NCBI GenBank assembly: GCA_964528575.1 | Contig: CAZGTQ010000229.1 | Location: 1 to 27,810, forward strand | Direction of reading: 5' to 3' | Length of the DNA stretch: 27,810 nt | From: CAZGTQ01 sp964528575 | Lineage (GTDB): Bacteria > Planctomycetota > UBA1135 > GCA-002686595 | In this document: piece after piece, positions 22,136-27,810 of the stretch | Layout: each line of letters begins with the position of its first letter | Numbering within the stretch: position 1 is the first letter of the stretch | Position numbers and translations under genes: made by a program | The notes under the pieces: generated by a model | The model's input: the letters and a program-made list of their open reading frames with translations, nothing else | Told to the model about the DNA's origin: nothing | Databases searched by the model: none

Positions 22136-22467
22136 GGCGTGACGGGTGCGCGGAAGGCCGCGGTCAGGGTCGGGGGCTCGGGCGACGGCGGCAGGCTCTC
22201 GGAGGGCGGCCTCGGGTGGAATAGCGGTGCCGCGCCGGGCGAGTCACGAAATCCTCGCCGGCGCTCCACGACGCGTCGAAAGGCGCGTCGGGAACGGGCA
22301 CCCCGTCCTGTCCGCAAAGGGAAGGCCTTTGGCTCACGATCGAAGCATACTGCGGCCGTCGAGCTCGCGAGCGCGGGGGGGCGTCGCGCCGGAGTCGTTC
22401 GGTCGGCGTCTGGATCAGGGGGCACGACCATCGTAGGCGCCCCGCGCGCCGGCAGGGAACGGAAAAA
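22136..22467. other. Divergent intergenic region between oxygenase operon and acyl ligase
   Basis: 332 bp between two divergent biosynthetic transcription units, so it must contain or border both promoters. I see no confident -35/-10 pair or operator. A locally AT-richer patch lies at about 22310-22355, and AGGGA at 22454-22458 may serve as the ribosome-binding site for the GTG at 22468. Confidence 0.45.
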
Positions 22468-24084
22468 GTGTCCGCCGCGCGTGGCATCATGCGGGCGATG
22501 GCCGACGCGCCCGACATCCGGCTCCTGGCCGACATCCCGCGCCACCACGCCCGGGCGCGCGGCGACGCGATCGCGCTCTCCTTCCAGGGCCGCGACACGA
22601 CCTTCGCCCGGCTCGACGCCGCGAGCAGCCGCGCCGCGAACGCGCTGATCGCGAGCGGGATCCGGCCCGGCTCGCGGGTCGGCGTCCTCGACAAGGACTC
22701 CGACCGCGGTTTCGAGCTCCTGTTCGGCTGCGCCAAGGCGCGCGGCGTCTCGCTCGGCGCGAACTGGCGCCTGGCGCCGCGCGAGATCGAGTTCCTGCTC
22801 GACGACGGCGAGGCGGAGCTGCTCTTCGTCGGCGAGGACCTGTTCGAGAAGGCGGAGGCGATCGAGCCGCGGCTCGGGCGGGTGCGCGAGATCGTGACGC
22901 TCTCGGGCGCGCACCCGCGCTGGCGGACCTGGGAGCAGTGGCTCGAGGGGCACGACGAGGAGGATCCGCTCGAGCGCGTCGGCCCCGGTGACCCCGAGGA
23001 GGCCGCGATCCAGATGTACACCAGCGGGACGACGGGGCTGCCGAAGGGAGTCGTGCTCCCGAGCCGCAGCTTCTTCGCCGTCGTGCGCTCGATGCGCGCC
23101 GCCGGCGACCCGTGGATCGGCTGGCGGCCGGACGACGTCAGCCTGATGTGCTTCCCGACGTTCCACATCGGCGGCCTGTGGTGGGCGATGACCGGGCTCT
23201 CGCACGGCGCGCGCACGCTCGTCATGCGCGTGTTCAACGCGCCCGAGGGGCTCGAGCTGATCGCGCGCGAGCGCGTGACGAAGACGTGCATGGTGCCGGC
23301 CATGCTGCAGATGCTGCTCTCGGAGCCCGGCTGCGCGGACGCCGACTTCTCGGCCCTCGAGTACGTCGTTTACGGCGGCTCGCCGATCCCGCTGCCGCTG
23401 TTGCGCCGCTCGCTCGACGTGTTCGGCTGCGAGTTCGCGCAGATCTACGGGCTCACCGAGACGGGCAACACGGCGGTGTGCTTGCGCGCTCAGGACCACC
23501 GCAGCGAGCGCGAGGAGCTGCTGCGCGCCGCCGGCCGTCCGTACCCCGGCGTGCGGATCCGGGTCATCGACCGCGAGGGCAACGAGCTCGGCCCGCGCGA
23601 GATCGGCGAGGTGTGCATCTGGTCGCCGGCGAACATGCTCGGCTATTGGAAGCGTCCGGAGGCGACGGCGGAGACGCTGGTCGACGGTTGGGTGCACACG
23701 GGCGACGCGGGCTACCTCGACGAGGAGGGCTACGTCTACGTCTGCGACCGCGTGAAGGACATGATCATCTACGCGGGCGAGAACATCTATCCGGCGGAGA
23801 TCGAGAGCGTGCTCTGCGAGCACCCGGGCGTCGTCGAGTGCGCGGTGATCGGCGTCCCCGACGACCGCTGGGGCGAGCTCGTCAAGGCGATCGTCGTCCC
23901 CGCGCCCGGTGCGAACGTGCGCGCGCTCGAGCTGATCCAGCACGCGAAGGCGCAGCTCGCCGACTTCAAGGTCCCGCGCTCGGTCGACTTCGTCGAGTCG
24001 CTGCCGCGCACGTCGAGCGGCAAGGTGCGCAAGGCCGAGCTGCGCAAGCCGTACTGGGAAGGGCGCGAGCGGCAGGTGAACTGA
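22468..24084 (+). CDS. Acyl-CoA/acyl-ACP ligase of the ANL superfamily (FadD10/ScoC-like role)
   Basis: 538 residues from GTG 22468; an ATG at 22498 would remove the first ten. It has the AMP-binding motif YTSGTTGLPKGV (~187-198), the IYGLTETGN motif (~326-334), HTGDAGYLDEEGYVYVCDRVKDMIIYAGENIYPAEIE (~410-446) and the C-terminal TSSGKVRK lysine (~523). It should activate a carboxylic acid as the acyl-AMP and transfer it to CoA or a carrier protein. In isonitrile pathways FadD10/ScoC loads fatty acid, and later the isonitrile acid, on an ACP. Here no free ACP is seen, and ACP1 of the PKS is a candidate acceptor. It is divergent from the oxygenase-thioesterase-PKS operon, which argues for shared regulation. 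ACP rather than CoA use is inference from context. Confidence 0.9.
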   Translation: MSAARGIMRAMADAPDIRLLADIPRHHARARGDAIALSFQGRDTTFARLDAASSRAANALIASGIRPGSRVGVLDKDSDRGFELLFGCAKARGVSLGANWRLAPREIEFLLDDGEAELLFVGEDLFEKAEAIEPRLGRVREIVTLSGAHPRWRTWEQWLEGHDEEDPLERVGPGDPEEAAIQMYTSGTTGLPKGVVLPSRSFFAVVRSMRAAGDPWIGWRPDDVSLMCFPTFHIGGLWWAMTGLSHGARTLVMRVFNAPEGLELIARERVTKTCMVPAMLQMLLSEPGCADADFSALEYVVYGGSPIPLPLLRRSLDVFGCEFAQIYGLTETGNTAVCLRAQDHRSEREELLRAAGRPYPGVRIRVIDREGNELGPREIGEVCIWSPANMLGYWKRPEATAETLVDGWVHTGDAGYLDEEGYVYVCDRVKDMIIYAGENIYPAEIESVLCEHPGVVECAVIGVPDDRWGELVKAIVVPAPGANVRALELIQHAKAQLADFKVPRSVDFVESLPRTSSGKVRKAELRKPYWEGRERQVN

Positions 24085-24106
24085 AGGCGGCGGCCACTGA
24101 GACGAT

Positions 24107-24147
24107 CGTTCGCGTGGAGGAGCCGGCCGGGCTTCTCCACGCGAACG
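24107..24147. terminator. Bidirectional hairpin terminator between convergent genes
   Basis: A perfect 13-bp stem (CGTTCGCGTGGAG at 24107-24119 with its complement at 24135-24147) continues into an inner AGCC/GGCT stem. It lies 22 bp after the ligase stop and 49 bp from the stop of the convergent DUF3494 gene. There is no T tract, so the mechanism is uncertain, but the position fits a shared terminator. Confidence 0.65.
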
Positions 24148-24196
24148 TCGGAACGAATCGAGCGACGTCGGGGACTGAGCTCCCCTCCGTCGATCG

Positions 24197-25309
24197 CTAC
24201 TTGCAGCCGATCAACACCTGCAGTCCGTTCGAAACGCTGTGGAACCCTGTGACCGGGTCCCACACGCTCACTTGGAGCACGAGGCACAGACCCAGGAGTC
24301 CCGGTCTCGTGGAGAGGAGATGTCCGAGCGAGAAGTCGCCGTTGCCATCCGCGAACCCCGTGAAGGGGATGGTCATGGTCACCGGGTCGATGTAGATCGT
24401 GCAGCCCGTATTGCCCAGAAGGAATGAGGCCGATCCGCAGTCGCTCATGTGCAGCTGGATGAAGCTACCCGGGGGCGCACCGGTGACGGAAATGGTCACT
24501 GTCTGGCCCATGACAGGAGGCGAAATGGCGAGCATCGAGCTGCCGCAGCCGGGGCCGAGGTCGACGACCGTGGCGGTGACGAGGCACACGCACGCGGGTG
24601 AGACCTGATTGGAGTCCAGAGTCACCGCGCCATTCAGCGCGATGAGTCGTCCGGACGTATCGCTACCGGTCACCAGCGTGATGCTCGTCAGTGCGAGGAT
24701 GTCACCGACGAACGAAGTCTCCGTGCCCAACGTCGCAGAGCTGCCGACCTGCCAGAAGACGTTGCATTCGCTGCCACCGTTGATCACGGAGACCGACGAC
24801 GTGCTGGCCGTCGTGAGGGTGCTCCCGATCTGGAAGATCCACGTTGCTGCAGGGTTGCCTTCCGCATCGAGGATCAGCGGGCCCGTCAACTGAGCCGACG
24901 ACGAGAAGCAGTAGACCCCGGCGATGAGCGTCAGCCCACCCAGGTCCATGCCGGAGAGATCCTGGTTGCATGCCCTGCCAGCCAGGTCGATGTACGCGGT
25001 GTTCGCATCAGCCTGGGCTTGGAGGGCGACCGCATCGGCGATGTGCATCACTCCGTTCACGTTGCCCGGAGGAAATCCGGTCACAGAGTTGCCGGGGCTC
25101 ACGCCGAGGTCACCGTCGACTACGGTCGGGCCCGTGTTGGTCACCGCCGAGGCACCCAAGACGCCGAAGTTCTCGGCTGTTCCCAGGGTGGGGGCCCCAC
25201 CCTGGGGTGAGGCTGAAGTCACCGCAGAGAGAGCGAGAAGGAAGAGCGGACCTGTGACGCCAGCGAGACGCAGTGAGGAAGGAAGTCGCAATGAAGGCCT
25301 CCGAGACAT
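24197..25309 (-). CDS. Secreted DUF3494 (ice-binding-like) protein with C-terminal extension
   Basis: 370 residues. An Arg-containing n-region and hydrophobic core to about residue 34 form the signal peptide. Residues ~40-245 carry the DUF3494 pattern: LGTAENFGVLGASAVTNTG, DGDLGVSPG, AYIDLAGR, GGLTLIAGVYCFSSSAQLTG, ATWIFQIGSTLTT, CNVFWQVGSSATLG, SFVGDILALTSITL and the terminal NGAVTLDSN. The fold is a right-handed beta-helix. Some members bind ice, and others are likely adhesins. The remaining ~120 residues (GPGCGSSMLAISPPVMGQTV and on) look like a second beta-sandwich of the kind seen at the C-termini of planctomycete secreted proteins. Base composition is less GC-rich than its neighbours. 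It is divergent from the membrane sigma factor gene, which may regulate it. Ice binding cannot be read from the sequence. Confidence 0.92.
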   Translation of the reverse strand: MSRRPSLRLPSSLRLAGVTGPLFLLALSAVTSASPQGGAPTLGTAENFGVLGASAVTNTGPTVVDGDLGVSPGNSVTGFPPGNVNGVMHIADAVALQAQADANTAYIDLAGRACNQDLSGMDLGGLTLIAGVYCFSSSAQLTGPLILDAEGNPAATWIFQIGSTLTTASTSSVSVINGGSECNVFWQVGSSATLGTETSFVGDILALTSITLVTGSDTSGRLIALNGAVTLDSNQVSPACVCLVTATVVDLGPGCGSSMLAISPPVMGQTVTISVTGAPPGSFIQLHMSDCGSASFLLGNTGCTIYIDPVTMTIPFTGFADGNGDFSLGHLLSTRPGLLGLCLVLQVSVWDPVTGFHSVSNGLQVLIGCK

Positions 25310-25794
25310 GGTGCAGACGTGGGTGGGGGGAGGCCGCGCCGCGGAAAAAGTAATACGACGAAATGCGATTAGGACGACTGCAACTAAGTTCTAGTGCGAA
25401 TGAAAGGTTCTAGGGCAAAAACCGGCCTGGCGACCCCGTCCGGGCCCATTCGGCCTCGGCTTTTCGGCTATAGTGCGGACGTCCCCGGATTGTCGGGGCG
25501 CTTGGGTCCCTAGTTGCAATGCGTCCCCCTAGTTGCAATGCGCCCCCATAGTTGCAATGCGCCCCCATAGTTGCAATGCGCCCCCATAGTTGCAATGCGT
25601 CCCATAGTTGCAATGCCGCGAGGCGAAGCCTGCGAGATGGAGGTTGCGTGGGTCCGGCTCGTGCCTGAGCTCGCAGCGCATCCGCTCGTCGGGCACAATC
25701 CCGAGCGGCCGCCGTACCGCTGCGACGCGCTGGCCGCGTCCGGTTTCGACGGGATTCGCTGAGCCCGTCGGGCGCGCCGCGACAGAGAGGAGCG
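25310..25794. other. Divergent intergenic region upstream of the membrane sigma factor
   Basis: 485 bp between the DUF3494 gene and the sigma factor gene. It is AT-richer at ~25345-25420, with two GTTCTAG copies 20 bp apart (25388 and 25408), a possible TATAGT -10 at 25469-25474 without a clear -35, and the 19-bp repeat array at 25511-25616. A 63-codon frame at 25571-25762 begins inside the repeats and has no family resemblance, so I do not call it a gene. Confidence 0.5.
25511..25616. repeat. Array of six 19-bp direct repeats
   Basis: Six head-to-tail copies of TAGTTGCAATGCGCCCCCA or close variants begin at 25511, 25530, 25549, 25568, 25587 and 25605. The fifth copy is 18 bp and the last is cut to TAGTTGCAATGC. 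The core TAGTTGCAATGC is invariant; only the C-rich part varies. It lies ~180 bp upstream of the sigma factor start. A reverse-strand copy of the half site (TGCAACTA) occurs near 25379. Possible roles are an operator array or a slippage-expanded sequence. Confidence 0.95.
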
Positions 25795-27675
25795 ATGAAC
25801 GCACCCGACGATCTCGCGCGGCACGGGGCGCGGCTGGCGAGCGTGGCGCGCGCGATCCTGCGCTCGCCGCACGACGCCGACGACGCCGTGCAGGACGCTT
25901 GGGTCGCGGCGCTCGAGGGGCGCGTCGCGCCTGCGAGCGAGCCGGTCTCCTGGCTGCGCGCCGTCGTGCGCAACCTCGCCCGCGCCCGGGCGCGGGCGCG
26001 CCACAGCGCCGAGCGCGTCGCGCGGGACGCCGCGCGCGAGCCGGCCGAGCCGGCCGAGCCGGCCGACGCGGCGCTCGCCCGCTCCGAGGCCGCCCTCGCG
26101 CTCGCCCGCGCGATCCACGCGCTGCCCGCCGCCGAGCGCGACGTGATCGTGCGCCGCTACTGGGACGGCGAATCGGCGGGCGCGATCGCCGCCGCGCTCG
26201 GCATCCCGAGAAAGCGCGTTTCGAACCTCCACCAGCGCGCGCTCGCGCGCCTGCGCGCGCGACTCCTGCGGCGCTCCGACCTCTTGCCCGCGCTCGCCGT
26301 CCTCGCCGAGCCGCGCCGCTCGCTCCTGCCCACGGTCCTCGTCATGCCCAAAGCCGCCGCCGTCGCCGTCGCGGTCGCGCTCGCGCTCCTCGCCATCTCG
26401 ATTCCCGTGCGGCTCGCGACGCCGGACGTCGGGCCGCGCGAGCTGGCGACGCTGGCGCCCGCGCGCGAAGCCGTCACGACGTCGAGCCCGGGCTCGAGCG
26501 CCGCTCCGCTCGTCGACGCGACCGACCGCATCGCGCTCGAAGCGCCCGAGACGACGATGAGCGACGCGCGCGGGCCCGCCGCGGTGCCCGCTCCGGGACG
26601 CGAGCTCCCCGAGCCCGCCGAGCACGGCGACGTGCGCGTCGTCGCGATCGACGGAACGACCGGCGCACCGGTCGAGTCGTTGCTCGTGCGCATGGCGAGC
26701 GAGGGCCGCACGACCGAGCGCACCCGCCCGGGCGCCGAGCATCGGACGTCGGTCGAGCCGGGCACGTGGGACGTCACGCTGATCGTGCCGCGGCTCGACG
26801 TGCACGCGATCGAAGGCGTCCTCGTCGAGTCCGGGCGCACGACCGACCTCGGCCGCATCGTGCTGTACCCAGGCAGCGCGCGGCTCGCCGGCATCGTGCA
26901 CGCGACTCGCGCGGACGAGCCGCTCGCCGTCGCGCTCTACGGCATCGGTCGCAACCCGTGCATCGACTGCACAGGAGCGGACGAGCGCGCCGCGCCGTGC
27001 GCGCTCTGCGGCTGGAGCCCCGCGCGCTCGGTCCGTTCCGTCGCCGGCGGCGAGACCTTCGCGTTCGACGCGCTGGCCGCCGGCTCGTACCACCTCGTCG
27101 TCGCGCGCGCCGACCTCGTGCTCGCGACGCGCGCGCTCGAGATCGCCGCCGGCGCGAGCGAGTGGATCGACGTCGACCTCGCGTTCGGCGACCTCGCGCT
27201 CGTCCTGCTCGACGCCGGCGGCGCGCCCTTCCCCGGCGCGTGGTCCGAGGACGGCGGCGCGCGCTTCTCCGGCCCGATCCGCGCGTTCTTCCAGGACGCG
27301 CAAGGCGTGAGCTGCGGAGCGGCCGTCGCGGCGCCGTGGGAGGACGTGGTGCCGGTCGCGACGCCGTACGCGCTCGAGCCCGGCGAGCAGCTCCTGCGGC
27401 AGGAGCTCCCCGGGCCCGACGTGCGCTCCGCTCCGCTCGCTCTGCGCCGCGGCTCGGCCGGTCACCTCGAGGCGCTGCGCGTGCCGCGCGATGCCGCGAG
27501 CGTGCTCGTCGCCTGCGGGCCGTTCTTCGCGATCAGGGAGCTGACCGACCAGAGCTGGCTCGGCGAGCCCGTCGAGGTGCACCTCGTCGACCGCTGCAGC
27601 CTGCCGTCCGACCTCTTGCAGAGCGCGACGAGCTGCACGTCGTGCCACGCGCTCCCGTCCGACGTGATCCGCTGA
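25795..27675 (+). CDS. Membrane-anchored ECF-like sigma factor with large extracytoplasmic domain
   Basis: 626 residues. Region 2 is at ~10-75 (DADDAVQDAWVAALEG, then SWLRAVVRNLARARARARH). Region 4 is at ~105-165 (LPAAERDVIVRRYWDGESAGAIAAALGIPRKRVSNLHQRALARL). A hydrophobic helix at ~183-205 follows, so the rest should be outside the cytoplasm. This part has an Ala/Pro-rich linker, a carboxypeptidase-regulatory-like segment (~280-370), a CxxC-x9-CxxC cluster (C389, C392, C402, C405), further beta-rich sequence, and at the very end CTSCH (614-618), the form of a c-type heme site. Planctomycete ECF factors with C-terminal membrane extensions are known; the sensing input here is unknown. The ATG has a strong ribosome-binding site (AGAGAGGAG). 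The divergent DUF3494 gene is a possible target. Confidence 0.88.
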   Translation: MNAPDDLARHGARLASVARAILRSPHDADDAVQDAWVAALEGRVAPASEPVSWLRAVVRNLARARARARHSAERVARDAAREPAEPAEPADAALARSEAALALARAIHALPAAERDVIVRRYWDGESAGAIAAALGIPRKRVSNLHQRALARLRARLLRRSDLLPALAVLAEPRRSLLPTVLVMPKAAAVAVAVALALLAISIPVRLATPDVGPRELATLAPAREAVTTSSPGSSAAPLVDATDRIALEAPETTMSDARGPAAVPAPGRELPEPAEHGDVRVVAIDGTTGAPVESLLVRMASEGRTTERTRPGAEHRTSVEPGTWDVTLIVPRLDVHAIEGVLVESGRTTDLGRIVLYPGSARLAGIVHATRADEPLAVALYGIGRNPCIDCTGADERAAPCALCGWSPARSVRSVAGGETFAFDALAAGSYHLVVARADLVLATRALEIAAGASEWIDVDLAFGDLALVLLDAGGAPFPGAWSEDGGARFSGPIRAFFQDAQGVSCGAAVAAPWEDVVPVATPYALEPGEQLLRQELPGPDVRSAPLALRRGSAGHLEALRVPRDAASVLVACGPFFAIRELTDQSWLGEPVEVHLVDRCSLPSDLLQSATSCTSCHALPSDVIR

Positions 27676-27712
27676 TGGACGCCGTACGCGGGGAGGCTAT
27701 CCTCCTCGCCCC

Positions 27713-27810
27713 ATGGCCGCCGAGCTCGCTCTGTCCTGTCGCTGCTTGCGCAAGCGGTTCGGCGACGTCCAGGCCGTCGACGGCGTCGATCTCGACGTGC
27801 GGCGCGGCGA
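27713..27810 (+). CDS. ABC transporter ATP-binding protein, N-terminal fragment
   Basis: Only 32 complete codons are inside the window. The pattern LSCRCLRKRFGDVQAVDGVD followed by LDVRRGE is the typical start of an ABC ATPase, just before the Walker A motif, which lies past the right edge. It begins 37 bp after the sigma factor gene on the same strand. The transported substrate cannot be judged. Confidence 0.8.
   Translation, partial: MAAELALSCRCLRKRFGDVQAVDGVDLDVRRG

Noticed and set aside
25511..25616. CRISPR array
   Set aside because: Repeats of 19 bp are contiguous with no variable spacers and no cas genes nearby.
25571..25762. 63-codon frame upstream of the sigma factor
   Set aside because: It starts inside the tandem repeats, has no ribosome-binding site and no recognisable motif.

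Overview
The window is a very GC-rich bacterial chromosome segment. The mix of gene types points to a Planctomycetota-like lineage, with Myxococcota the main alternative; this is inference from gene content, since no rRNA or marker gene is present. Supporting traits are sigma factors carrying long extra domains, one of them membrane-anchored, a DUF3494 protein with a Cys/Gly-rich C-terminal extension, and an HTTM-domain gene next to an SGNH hydrolase.

Layout. (1) Positions 1-2831, minus strand: the start of a nonribosomal peptide synthetase (condensation domain, then an adenylation domain with a glycine-like code), running off the left edge. (2) About 2996-6245: an island with visibly lower GC. 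It holds a sigma factor fused to a degenerate metallopeptidase-like domain, a secreted glycine-rich protein and a ~200-bp palindrome. The island is bracketed by a ~311-bp direct repeat of the NRPS 5' end, so a 49-codon NRPS stub lies at its far side. (3) 6580-10610, plus strand: four tightly packed genes (sensor-like membrane protein, HTTM protein, SGNH hydrolase, small membrane protein). (4) 10588-13584: a large secreted protein, a DUF1697 protein and a lipoprotein with six regularly spaced Cys-Cys pairs. (5) 13609-24084: a biosynthetic core. A minus-strand operon encodes a ScoE/Rv0097-type Fe(II)/2-oxoglutarate enzyme, an FcoT-type thioesterase and a 2345-residue reducing type I polyketide synthase. 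A fatty-acyl ligase is divergent from it. (6) 24197-27675: a DUF3494 (ice-binding-like) protein and, divergent from it across an array of 19-bp repeats, a membrane-anchored sigma factor with periplasmic CxxC motifs and a C-terminal CxxCH. (7) The first 33 codons of an ABC-transporter ATPase at the right edge.

How the genes may work together. The enzyme + thioesterase + acyl ligase set matches the cassette that makes isonitrile fatty acids in actinobacterial isonitrile lipopeptide pathways (Streptomyces ScoC/D/E; Mycobacterium Rv0097-Rv0099). Here it is joined in one operon to a highly reducing PKS, and the usual stand-alone carrier protein is not seen. The PKS instead has an extra N-terminal ACP. 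The same-strand NRPS may complete the product but is separated by about 10.8 kb of unrelated genes. The most unusual items are this PKS-linked isonitrile-type cassette and the sigma factor fused to a dead-looking peptidase domain.
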